64,000 nucleotides of DNA. Source: Clavibacter capsici (GTDB lineage: Bacteria; Actinomycetota; Actinomycetes; Actinomycetales; Microbacteriaceae). Under the pieces are notes generated by a model. It ran no database searches and was not told where the DNA came from. It saw only the letters and a list, made by a program, of their open reading frames with translations. Location: NCBI RefSeq assembly GCF_001280205.1, contig NZ_CP012573.1, positions 1,922,001 to 1,986,000 of the forward strand. The letters run 5' to 3'. The position numbers and the translations under genes are program-made. Of this stretch, positions 26,745-34,744 are shown one piece after another. Each line of letters opens with the position of its first letter. The first letter of the stretch is position 1.

Positions 26745-29700
26745 TCAGTTCTCGACGACCACGAGCAGGTCGCCCGCGTCGACCTGCTGGGTGGTGGGGA
26801 CGGCGAGGCGCGCGACGCGGCCCGCGACGGGCGAGGTGATGGCCGCCTCCATCTTCATCGCCTCGATCGACGCGACCGGCTGGCCGGCGGCGACGACCGC
26901 GCCCTCCTCGACCTTGAGGGTCACCACGCCCGAGAACGGCGCGGACACGTGGCCCGGCTTCGCGGGGTCGCCCTTCTCGGCCGCGACGGCGGTGACCGCG
27001 ATGCCGCGGTCGCGCACGAAGACGGGACGCAGCTGTCCGTTCATGACGACCATGACGGTGCGCATGCCCGACGCGTCCGCCTCGCCGACGGCCTCGAGCC
27101 CGATGAGCACCTCGACGCCCCGCCCGATGCGGACAACGTGCTCCTGGCCCGGCCGCAGGCCGTGCAGGTAGTCCTCGGTGTCGAGCACGGACAGGTCGCC
27201 GAAGAGCTCGCGGATGGTCTCGAACTGCTCGGTGGGCTGCGGGAACAGGAGGCGGTTGAGCGTGTGCCGCCGGGCGGCGCCGGGGACCTCGAGCGCCCGC
27301 CGGTCGTCGTCGGACAGCGGCGTCACGCCGATGCGCACGTCGCGGCCCTGGAGGACGCGCGTGCGGAACGGCTCCGGCCAGCCGCCCGGGAGGTCGCCCA
27401 GCTCCCCCGCCATGAAGCCGACGACGGAGTCGGGGATGTCGTAGTCCTGCGGGTTCCGCTCGAAGTCGGCCGGGTCGGCCTTCGCGGCGGCGAGCTGGAG
27501 CGCGAGGTCGCCGACGACCTTCGACGACGGGGTGACCTTCGGGATCCGGCCGAGGATCCGGTCGGCCGCGGCGTACATGTCCTCGATGAGCTCGAAGTCG
27601 TCGGCGAGCCCGAGGGCGATGGCCTGCTGGCGCAGGTTCGAGAGCTGCCCGCCCGGGATCTCGTGCCGGTACACGCGGCCCGTGGGGCCCGCGAGCCCGG
27701 ACTCGAACGGGCGGTAGAGGCGGCGCACCGCCTCCCAGTACGGCTCGAGGTCGCTCACCGCGTCCAACGAGAGGCCGGTGTCGCGCTCGGTGTCGGCGAG
27801 GGCCGCGACGAGCGCGGAGGCGGATGGCTGGCTCGTGGTGCCCGACATGGGCGCGCTCGCGACGTCGACCGCGTCCGCGCCCGCGCGGCTCGCGGCGAGC
27901 AGCGTCGCGAGCTGGCCGCCCGCGGTGTCGTGCGTGTGCACGTGCACCGGCAGGTCGAACTCGCGGCGGAGGGCGGTGACGAGGAGCTCGGCGGCGGCCG
28001 GGCGCAGGAGCCCGGCCATGTCCTTGATCGCGAGGACGTGCGCGCCGGCGGCCACGCTGCGCTCCGCGAGGCCCAGGTAGTGGTCGAGCGTGTAGAGGTC
28101 CTCGGCCGGATCCAGCAGGTTGCCCGTGTAGCAGAGGGCGACCTCGGCGACGGTGGTGCCGGTGGCGAGCACGGCGTCGATGGCCGGGCGCATCCGCTCG
28201 ACGTCGTTGAGCGCGTCGAAGATGCGGAAGACGTCGACGCCCGTGGCGGCCGCCTCCTGCACGAACGCGTCGGTGACCTCCGTCGGGTACGGCGTGTAGC
28301 CGACGGTGTTCGCGCCGCGCAGGAGCATCTGGATCGCGACGTTCGGCAGCGCCTCGCGGAGCGACGCGAGCCGCTCCCACGGGTCCTCCCCGAGGAAGCG
28401 GAGCGCCACGTCGTAGGTGGCGCCGCCCCAGGCCTCGACCGAGAGGAGCTCGGGCGTCGTGCGGGCGACGTACGGGGCGACGGCCACGAGGTCGCGGGTG
28501 CGGACGCGCGTGGCGAGCAGCGACTGGTGGGCGTCGCGGAACGTCGTGTCGGTCACGGCGAGGGCCGTCTGCGCGCGCAGCGCCTCCGCGAAGCCGCGCG
28601 GGCCGAGCTCGAGCAGGCGCTGTCGGGATCCCGCGGGCGCCGGCACCCGGAGGTCGACGTCGGGCAGCTTGTCGACGGGGCGGACGACGGCGGTGCGCGG
28701 TCCGTTCGGCTGGTTGACCGTGACGTCGGCGAGCCAGTTGAGGATCCGCGTGCCCCGGTCCTTCGAGACGTTGCTGCGCACGAGGCCCGGTCGCTCGTCG
28801 ATGAAGGAGGTGCTGAGGTCGCCCGCCTGGAACGCCGGGTCGTCGAGCACCGCCTGCAGGAACGGGATGTTCGTGGAGACGCCGCGGATCCGGAACTCGG
28901 CGAGGGCGCGCTTGGCCCGGGTGACGGCGGCAGGGAAGTCGCGGCCGCGGCACGTGAGCTTCGCGAGCATGGAGTCGAAGTGGGGGCTGATCTGCGCGCC
29001 GGTGGCGACCGTGCCGCCGTCGATGCGGATCCCGCCGCCGCCCGGCGACCGGTAGGTGGTGATCTTGCCGGTGTCGGGCCGGAAGCCCTGCGCCGGGTCC
29101 TCCGTCGTGATGCGGCACTGGAGCGCGGCGCCGTGCAGCACGATGTCGTCCTGCGCGAGCCCCAGGTCGGCGAGGCTCTCCCCCGCGGCGATGCGCATCT
29201 GCGACTGCACGAGGTCGACGTCCGTGACCTCCTCGGTCACCGTGTGCTCGACCTGGATGCGCGGGTTCATCTCGATGAAGACGTGCTGCCCGGCGCGCGG
29301 CCCCTCCGTGTCGAGCAGGAACTCCACCGTGCCGGCGTTGACGTAGCCGATGCTCCGGGCGAACGCGACGGCGTGCGCGTGCATGGCGTCGCGGATCGCC
29401 GGGTCGAGGCCGGGCGCCGGCGCGATCTCCACGACCTTCTGGTGCCGGCGCTGCACGGAGCAGTCGCGCTCGAAGAGGTGGACGGTCTCGCCGGTGGCGT
29501 CCGCGAGGATCTGCACCTCGATGTGCCGGGGCCGGAGCACCGCCTGCTCGAGGAACATGGTCGGGTCGCCGAACGCGCTGTCCGCCTCGCGCATGGCGGC
29601 CCGCAGCGCGTCCTCGAGGTCCTCCGCGCGCTCGACGCGGCGCATGCCCCGGCCGCCGCCGCCCGCGACGGCCTTGGCGAAGATCGGGAAGCCGATGTCC

Positions 29701-30146
29701 TCGGCCTGGCGGAGGAGGAGCTCGACGTCCGTCGACGGCGGGGTCGACGCGAGCACGGGCACTCCCGCCGCGGTCGCGTGCTCCTTCGCGGTGACCTTGT
29801 TGCCCGCCATCTCCAGCACGTCCGACCCGGGGCCGATGAAGGCGATGCCGTTCTCGGCGGCCGCACGCGCCAGGCCCGGGTTCTCCGACAGGAATCCGTA
29901 CCCCGGGTAGATCGCGTCCGCGCCCGACTCCTTCGCCACGCGGATGATCTCGTCGACGTCGAGGTAGGCCCGGACCGGGTGCCCCTCCTCCCCGATGCGG
30001 TAGGCCTCGTCGGCCTTCAGGCGGTGCAGGGAGTGCCGGTCCTCGTGCGGGTACACCGCCACCGTGCGGGCTCCCAGCTCGACGGCGGCGCGGAACGCGC
30101 GGATCGCGATCTCCCCGCGGTTGGCGACCAGGATCTTCTCGAACAT
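26745..30146 (-). CDS. pyc: Pyruvate carboxylase
   Basis: Biotin enzyme that carboxylates pyruvate to oxaloacetate, the main anaplerotic step. The 1133-residue single chain has the biotin carboxylase domain first (MFEKILVANRGEIAIRAFRA, GYGFLSENP, GGGGRGMRRV ATP loop), then the carboxyltransferase domain (TTFRDAHQSLLATRVRT with metal-binding Asp, and HTHDTAGG), and a C-terminal biotinyl domain with EAMKMEA, where the biotinylated lysine is about residue 1098. The ATG at 30146 is the conserved start. It reads away from the parA gene, leaving a 79-base divergent promoter region. Confidence 0.96.
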   Translation of the reverse strand: MFEKILVANRGEIAIRAFRAAVELGARTVAVYPHEDRHSLHRLKADEAYRIGEEGHPVRAYLDVDEIIRVAKESGADAIYPGYGFLSENPGLARAAAENGIAFIGPGSDVLEMAGNKVTAKEHATAAGVPVLASTPPSTDVELLLRQAEDIGFPIFAKAVAGGGGRGMRRVERAEDLEDALRAAMREADSAFGDPTMFLEQAVLRPRHIEVQILADATGETVHLFERDCSVQRRHQKVVEIAPAPGLDPAIRDAMHAHAVAFARSIGYVNAGTVEFLLDTEGPRAGQHVFIEMNPRIQVEHTVTEEVTDVDLVQSQMRIAAGESLADLGLAQDDIVLHGAALQCRITTEDPAQGFRPDTGKITTYRSPGGGGIRIDGGTVATGAQISPHFDSMLAKLTCRGRDFPAAVTRAKRALAEFRIRGVSTNIPFLQAVLDDPAFQAGDLSTSFIDERPGLVRSNVSKDRGTRILNWLADVTVNQPNGPRTAVVRPVDKLPDVDLRVPAPAGSRQRLLELGPRGFAEALRAQTALAVTDTTFRDAHQSLLATRVRTRDLVAVAPYVARTTPELLSVEAWGGATYDVALRFLGEDPWERLASLREALPNVAIQMLLRGANTVGYTPYPTEVTDAFVQEAAATGVDVFRIFDALNDVERMRPAIDAVLATGTTVAEVALCYTGNLLDPAEDLYTLDHYLGLAERSVAAGAHVLAIKDMAGLLRPAAAELLVTALRREFDLPVHVHTHDTAGGQLATLLAASRAGADAVDVASAPMSGTTSQPSASALVAALADTERDTGLSLDAVSDLEPYWEAVRRLYRPFESGLAGPTGRVYRHEIPGGQLSNLRQQAIALGLADDFELIEDMYAAADRILGRIPKVTPSSKVVGDLALQLAAAKADPADFERNPQDYDIPDSVVGFMAGELGDLPGGWPEPFRTRVLQGRDVRIGVTPLSDDDRRALEVPGAARRHTLNRLLFPQPTEQFETIRELFGDLSVLDTEDYLHGLRPGQEHVVRIGRGVEVLIGLEAVGEADASGMRTVMVVMNGQLRPVFVRDRGIAVTAVAAEKGDPAKPGHVSAPFSGVVTLKVEEGAVVAAGQPVASIEAMKMEAAITSPVAGRVARLAVPTTQQVDAGDLLVVVEN

Positions 30147-30212
30147 GGCGGGGCCTCTCGTCGGATGGGGCTCGGGCACCCCCGCGTTTAGGTCTTCCCA
30201 GAGTATCGACGG

Positions 30213-30218
30213 TAGCCT
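30213..30218 (+). promoter_or_regulatory. Leaderless-type -10 box TAGCCT
   Basis: TAGCCT is followed by seven bases and the GTG start of the ParA gene at 30226, with no ribosome site between. Confidence 0.6.
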
Positions 30219-30225
30219 CTCCCTC

Positions 30226-31038
30226 GTGCATGTACTGAGCGTCAGCTCCCTCAAGGGGGGCGTGGGCAAGACCACAGTGACCCTGGGACTGGCGTCCGCC
30301 GCCTTCTCCCGCGGCTTGAGGACCCTCGTGGTCGATCTCGACCCGCAAGCCGACGTGTCCACGGGCATGGACATCCAGGTCGCCGGCCACCTCAACGTCG
30401 CCGACGTCCTCGCCTCCCCCAAGGAGAAGATCGTCCGCGCGGCCATCGCGCCGAGCGGCTGGACCAAGGGCCGCACGGGCACCATCGACGTCATGATCGG
30501 CAGCCCGTCCGCCATCAACTTCGACGGCCCGCACCCGAGCATCCGCGACATCTGGAAGCTCGAGGAGGCGCTCGCCAACGTCGAGGCCGACTACGACCTC
30601 GTCCTCATCGACTGCGCCCCGTCGCTCAACGCCCTCACGCGCACCGCGTGGGCGGCCAGCGACCGCGTCACGGTCGTCACCGAGCCCGGCCTCTTCTCCG
30701 TCGCCGCCGCGGACCGGGCGCTCCGCGCGATCGAGGAGATCCGCCGCGGCCTCTCCCCGCGCCTCCAGCCCCTCGGCATCATCGTCAACCGCGCCCGCGT
30801 GCAGTCGCTCGAGCACCAGTTCCGCATCAAGGAGCTCCGCGACATGTTCGGCCCGCTCGTGCTGAGCCCGCAGCTGCCCGAGCGCACGTCGCTCCAGCAG
30901 GCGCAGGGCGCCGCCAAGCCGCTGCACGTGTGGCCCGGCGAGAGCGCGCAGGAGATGGCGCGCAACTTCGACCAGCTGCTGGAGCGCATCATGCGCACCG
31001 CGAAGATCGGCGACTACGCGGAGAACGCCACGCGCTGA
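30226..31038 (+). CDS. Orphan ParA-family ATPase
   Basis: Deviant Walker ATPase of about 270 residues. The signature KGGVGKTTVTLGLA is at about 11-24, VVDLDPQADVSTG is the Walker A' region, and LVLIDCAPSLNALT the Walker B region. No ParB gene or parS-like site is near, so this is not the chromosome-segregation ParA but an orphan relative of the kind that positions other cargo. It starts at GTG 30226 (the open frame begins earlier but the protein family begins here), seven bases after a TAGCCT box. Neighbours are pyc (divergent) and the MerR / FtsR / GarA group (convergent). Confidence 0.85.
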   Translation: MHVLSVSSLKGGVGKTTVTLGLASAAFSRGLRTLVVDLDPQADVSTGMDIQVAGHLNVADVLASPKEKIVRAAIAPSGWTKGRTGTIDVMIGSPSAINFDGPHPSIRDIWKLEEALANVEADYDLVLIDCAPSLNALTRTAWAASDRVTVVTEPGLFSVAAADRALRAIEEIRRGLSPRLQPLGIIVNRARVQSLEHQFRIKELRDMFGPLVLSPQLPERTSLQQAQGAAKPLHVWPGESAQEMARNFDQLLERIMRTAKIGDYAENATR

Positions 31039-31055
31039 TCCGATCGCACGCACGC

Positions 31056-31082
31056 ACGCCGCTCCTCCTCGAGGGGCGGCGT
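31056..31082. terminator. Terminator between convergent parA-like and merR genes
   Basis: Twelve-base stem with one G-U pair (31056-31067 with 31071-31082) and a three-base loop, 18 bases after the ParA stop. Confidence 0.6.
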
Positions 31083-31134
31083 CCGTCGTCCCGGGCCCGG
31101 CCCGACGAGGGACGGGCGCTGCGGGGGTTCGGGC

Positions 31135-31677
31135 CTAGGAGGCCTTGACGGCGCGACGGGCGGCGAGCTCGTCCGTGGGGTCGACGGTCTGGGTGTCGAT
31201 CTCGACGAGGGAGTGCTCGACCTCGCGGAGGACCTTGCCGACGGCGATGCCGAACACGCCCTGGCCGCGGCTCACGAGGTCGATGACCTCGTCGTTGCTG
31301 GTGCAGAGGTAGACGCTGGCGCCGTCGCTCATGAGCGTGGTCTGCGCGAGGTCGACGACGCCGGACTCGCGGAGCTGGTTCACGGCGGTGCGGATCTGCT
31401 GCAGGGAGATGCCGGTGTCGAGGAGGCGCTTCACGAGCTTGAGGACCAGGATGTCCCGGAAGCCGTAGAGGCGCTGCGTGCCGGAGCCGGAGGCGCCGCG
31501 GACGGTGGGCTCCACGAGGCCGGTGCGGGCCCAGTAGTCGAGCTGGCGGTAGGTGATCCCCGCGGCCCGGGCGGCGACGGCGCCGCGGTAGCCCGCGCTC
31601 GCGTCCATCTCCGGGAGGCCGTCGGTGAACAGCAGGCCGAGGTCGTAGCGCCCGGAGTCCGGGGTGGAGTCGCTCAT
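31135..31677 (-). CDS. MerR-family regulator (Rv1830-like)
   Basis: Transcription factor of 180 residues. The MerR winged-helix region is around residues 35-90, with the recognition stretch ITYRQLDYWARTGLVEP and RLYGFRDILVLKLVKRLLDTG. The C-terminal part (SVYLCTSNDEVIDLVSRGQGVFGIAVG, starting SVYLCTSNDEV) is the domain shared with M. tuberculosis Rv1830 (McdR), and no metal-binding cysteine loop is present. The ATG at 31677 has GGAAGG upstream; a GTG at 31692 overlaps that site. Rv1830 lies next to the ftsR and garA homologues, as here. The 265 bases to the ftsR stop contain a TACCGT box (minus strand, about 31762-31757) but no gene. Confidence 0.85.
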   Translation of the reverse strand: MSDSTPDSGRYDLGLLFTDGLPEMDASAGYRGAVAARAAGITYRQLDYWARTGLVEPTVRGASGSGTQRLYGFRDILVLKLVKRLLDTGISLQQIRTAVNQLRESGVVDLAQTTLMSDGASVYLCTSNDEVIDLVSRGQGVFGIAVGKVLREVEHSLVEIDTQTVDPTDELAARRAVKAS

Positions 31678-31942
31678 CGTTCTGCCTTCCACCCCACAGC
31701 GCTCGCCCCGGTGGGGGTCGTGGGCTGCTCGGGTCGGTTCGTCGGGATCGTGTTCTCACGGTAGCGGGGCCCGCGGGCCCGATCAACGACATCCGGCGGA
31801 AGCGCCCGGCGTGTCGTCCCGGCCCTCCCTCGCGCCCCCGTGAGGGGTGCTCGTGGACCGGTCCCGGCGGGTCCCTCCGACGTGCGGACGGCCCCGTGCG
31901 GGCACGTCAGTCTACGGGTCGGGCCCGTCGTCGCGAGCGCCC

Positions 31943-32644
31943 TCAGGACGAGAGCCGGCCGAGCGCCGAGCGGATGAGGCTCCCCCGCACGACCTCGAGC
32001 TGCGTGGCGATCTCCCGCGCGAGCTCGGCCGCGTGGGCCCGGCTCGAGGCGTCGCGGCGGCGCGACACCGGCACGAGGGCCGACTCGATGAGGCTGAGCT
32101 CGCGCTCCGCCGCCTGGCGGAAGCCGCGGAGGTGGCGCGGCTCGATGCCGGTGCGCTGCAGCTCGACGAGAGCGCGCATCACCTGCACGGCCTCCTCGCC
32201 GTAGACCTCCGCGGGCATGAGCACGCCCGCGGTGATGGCGTCGCCGAGCAGCGGCGCGGTCGCGCCGGACTCGCGCACGAGCTCCGCGCGGCTGTAGCGC
32301 CGCTCCTGGTCGAGCATGGAGGTGGGCGGCGTCGTGGCCGCGCCGGGGAGCGCGGGCGACAGGCCGGCGTCGAGGTCGCGGAGGTAGGCGCGGATGACCT
32401 TCAGCGGCAGGTAGTGGTCGCGCTGCATCCCGAGGACGGTGCGGAGGCGCTCCACGTCGGCGGGGCTGAACTTGCGGTAGCCGGACTCCGTGCGGGACGG
32501 CTGCACGAGTCCCTGCTCCTCGAGGAAGCGGAGCTTGCTGTTCGTGAGATCGGGGAACTCCGGCGTGAGGCGCGCGAGCACCTGCCCGATGCTGAGGAGA
32601 CCGGGGGTGCGGGCTGGCGTCGACCGGGCGGCGGACGCCGGCAC
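31943..32644 (-). CDS. ftsR: MerR-family cell-division regulator FtsR
   Basis: A 233-residue MerR-type regulator matching Rv1828 / FtsR, which in corynebacteria activates ftsZ. LLSIGQVLARLTPEFPDLTN and SKLRFLEEQGLVQPSRTESG form the DNA-binding head, followed by KFSPADVERLRTVLGMQRD. A variable linker and a C-terminal helical domain (EEAVQVMRALVELQRTGIEP) complete it. The start is the GTG whose first base is the last base of the garA stop codon (32644), so translation is tightly coupled to garA. The garA-ftsR pairing is conserved in actinobacteria. Confidence 0.88.
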   Translation of the reverse strand: MPASAARSTPARTPGLLSIGQVLARLTPEFPDLTNSKLRFLEEQGLVQPSRTESGYRKFSPADVERLRTVLGMQRDHYLPLKVIRAYLRDLDAGLSPALPGAATTPPTSMLDQERRYSRAELVRESGATAPLLGDAITAGVLMPAEVYGEEAVQVMRALVELQRTGIEPRHLRGFRQAAERELSLIESALVPVSRRRDASSRAHAAELAREIATQLEVVRGSLIRSALGRLSS

Positions 32645-33126
32645 TACTCGATCGTCCGGCCGGCGAGGTCGGCGCGCGAGGCGTAGAACGTGAGGCGGAA
32701 CTTGCCCACCTGCACCTCGGCACCGTCCTGCAGGAGCGCCGTGTCGATGCGGACGCCGTCGAAGTAGGTGCCGTTGAGCGAGCCGAGGTCCTTGACCTGG
32801 AACGACGTGCCCTGTCGGACGAACTCCGCGTGACGGCGGGAGACGGTGACGTCGTCGAGGAAGATGTCGGCGTCGGGGTGACGGCCGGCGACCGTGACGT
32901 CGGCATCGAGGAGGAAGCGCGCCCCCTGGTTCGGGCCGCGGCGGACGACGAGGAGGGCGGAGCCCGAGGGGAGCGCCGTGACAGCGTCCTTCTCCTCGGC
33001 CGAGACGGCGTTGTCGAGGCCCGCGAGCGCGGCGCCGAGCTCGTCGCGGAAGGTGGCCGTGGTGTCCGTGCTCGTGTACTGCTCGGGCACGCGCGTGGCG
33101 CCGTGACCCTCTTCGCGTCCATCCAT
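32644..33126 (-). CDS. garA: FHA-domain regulator GarA
   Basis: Cytoplasmic phosphothreonine-binding protein of 160 residues. In mycobacteria and corynebacteria (OdhI) it inhibits 2-oxoglutarate dehydrogenase and glutamate dehydrogenase until a PknB/PknG-type kinase phosphorylates an N-terminal threonine. The N-terminal TSTDTTATF at about 19-27 corresponds to that phosphorylated ETTS-like motif; the FHA domain has AGRHPDADIFLDDVTVSRRH and SLNGTYFDG. The ATG at 33126 has a perfect AGGAGGT (33133-33139) upstream, and TACGCT at 33155-33150 is a plausible -10. Upstream lies a terminator for dctA. Confidence 0.93.
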   Translation of the reverse strand: MDGREEGHGATRVPEQYTSTDTTATFRDELGAALAGLDNAVSAEEKDAVTALPSGSALLVVRRGPNQGARFLLDADVTVAGRHPDADIFLDDVTVSRRHAEFVRQGTSFQVKDLGSLNGTYFDGVRIDTALLQDGAEVQVGKFRLTFYASRADLAGRTIE

Positions 33127-33171
33127 GGTCGTACCTCCTGTGACCTGACAGCGTAACGGATCGGACACGGC

Positions 33172-33207
33172 CGGGACCACGCCCGGATCCGCCCGGGCGT
33201 GGTCCCG
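33172..33207 (-). terminator. Terminator after the dicarboxylate transporter gene
   Basis: Perfect 15-base stem (33172-33186 with 33193-33207) and a six-base loop, starting seven bases after the dctA stop on the minus strand and just ahead of the garA promoter. Confidence 0.8.
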
Positions 33208-33213
33208 CCGCGG

Positions 33214-34602
33214 TCAGCGGGCGGTGGCGCGCGGCGGCTCGTCGCCGAACCCGGCCGAGCGCGTGACGTCCGCCTCGAGGGCCTCGGCGGGCGTCGCCTG
33301 CTCGGCCTCGTGCTCGGTGCCCATGCTCTTCTCGTCGAACGGGTCGCCGCCGCCGAGGACGAGGGCGACCCGGTCGGCGTCGATGCCGCGCGTCCACGTG
33401 CCGATGAGGAGCGTGGCGACCGCGTTGCCGGTGAAGTTCGTGAGGGCGCGCGCCTCCGACATGAAGCGGTCGATGCCGACGATGAGGCCGACGCCGTCCA
33501 CGAGGTCGGGGCGGTGCGACTGCAGGCCGCCCGCGAGGGTCGCGAGGCCGGCGCCCGTGACGCCCGCGGCGCCCTTCGACGCGATGATCATGAACACCAG
33601 CAGCGAGACCTGCTCGCCGAGCGCCAGGGGGCTGCCGAGCGCGCTGGCGATGAACAGCGACGCCATCGTCAGGTAGATGGCCGTGCCGTCGAGGTTGAAC
33701 GAGTAGCCCGTGGGGACCGTGATGCCGACGACGGGCTTCGAGACGCCGACGTGCTCCATCTTCGCGATGAGCCGGGGCAGCGCGACCTCGGACGAGGACG
33801 TCGACACGATGAGCAGGTACTCGCGGCCGAGGTAGCGCATGAGCTTGAAGATGCTGACCCGCGCGACGAACCACAGCAGGGTGCCGAGCACCACGACGAT
33901 GAAGAGCGCGCAGGTGATGTAGAAGCCGATCATGAGGGTCGCGAGGCTGATGACCGCCTGGAACCCGGTGGCGCCGACGACCGCGGCGATGGCGCCGAAC
34001 GCACCGAGCGGGGCGACCCACATCACCATGCTGAGGATGCGGAACACGAGGATCTGGATGTTGCGGATCCCCTCGAGCACCGGCTCGCCGCGCTTGCCGA
34101 GCTGCTGCAGCGCGAAGCCCACGAGGAGCGCGACGAAGAGGGTCTGCAGGATGCTGCCCGAGGTGAGCGACGACAGCAGCGACGTGGGGATGATCGAGAG
34201 GAGGAAGTCCTTCTCGTCGGTCGCCTCCGTCGAACCCTCCGGCGCGCGCAGGCCGCTGAGGTCGAGGCCCTCGCCCGGGTGGATGAGGTTGCCGACGAGG
34301 AGGCCGATCGCGAGGGCGAACGTCGACATGACGATGAAGTAGAGGAGCGCGAGCCCGCCCACCCGGCCGACCGTGGCGGCCTTCGCGACCGAGCCGACGC
34401 CGAGGACGATGGTGCAGAAGATGATGGGGGCGATCATCATCTTGATGAGCGCGACGAACGCGTCGCCGATCGGCTTCAGGGCCACGCCCGTCTCGGGGGC
34501 GACGAGGCCGACGGTGACGCCGAGGAGCACCGCGACGATGACCGCGATGTAGAGGTAGTGCTGCCGGTCCAGGCGGCGGAGCGCGGCGATGGGGTTGGTC
34601 AT
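33214..34602 (-). CDS. dctA: C4-dicarboxylate:cation symporter DctA
   Basis: Secondary transporter of the DAACS/GltP family, 462 residues with about eight membrane helices and two re-entrant loops. Landmarks are KMMIAPIIFCTIVLG in the first third, TSSSEVALPRLI (serine-rich HP1 loop), PTGYSFNLDGTAIYLT (TM7 with the NLDGT cation site) and SKGAAGVTGAG (HP2). Fumarate, succinate or malate are the likely substrates. AAGGACG precedes the ATG. It is divergent from a CitA/DcuS-type two-component pair, which probably controls it. Confidence 0.9.
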   Translation of the reverse strand: MTNPIAALRRLDRQHYLYIAVIVAVLLGVTVGLVAPETGVALKPIGDAFVALIKMMIAPIIFCTIVLGVGSVAKAATVGRVGGLALLYFIVMSTFALAIGLLVGNLIHPGEGLDLSGLRAPEGSTEATDEKDFLLSIIPTSLLSSLTSGSILQTLFVALLVGFALQQLGKRGEPVLEGIRNIQILVFRILSMVMWVAPLGAFGAIAAVVGATGFQAVISLATLMIGFYITCALFIVVVLGTLLWFVARVSIFKLMRYLGREYLLIVSTSSSEVALPRLIAKMEHVGVSKPVVGITVPTGYSFNLDGTAIYLTMASLFIASALGSPLALGEQVSLLVFMIIASKGAAGVTGAGLATLAGGLQSHRPDLVDGVGLIVGIDRFMSEARALTNFTGNAVATLLIGTWTRGIDADRVALVLGGGDPFDEKSMGTEHEAEQATPAEALEADVTRSAGFGDEPPRATAR

Positions 34603-34692
34603 GGGACGTCCTTGTCTCGTGAGCGGCGCCGACGCCGGGGGTGCGGCAGACGGTCCTCGACAGGATGTCCCACGCGCGGGGTGCGACCGGCG

Positions 34693-34710
34693 TTGTGTTC
34701 ATAATGTTCC
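34693..34710. promoter_or_regulatory. AT-rich island in the dctA / sensor-kinase divergent region
   Basis: Within the 142-base divergent region the stretch TTGTGTTCATAATGTTCC stands out as AT-rich against about 73 percent GC. It holds CATAAT, a good -10 candidate, and a partial inverted repeat around TTCATAATG. CitB/DcuR-type regulators bind AT-rich sites, so it may be promoter and operator together. This is a guess from composition and position. Confidence 0.4.
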
Positions 34711-34744
34711 TGCCGGGGTGACGGTGCGGAGGCGGGGAGGCAGC

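Noticed and set aside
30226-31038. Chromosome partition ParA
   Set aside because: There is no ParB gene and no parS-like repeat near it, and it is not in the replication-origin context of true ParAB.
25222-31053. Very long open frames on both strands (over 1,700 codons) across the mtr-pyc-parA region
   Set aside because: They are out-of-frame shadows of high-GC genes, Arg/Ala/Gly/Pro-rich with no motifs, and are crossed by well-recognised genes in another frame.
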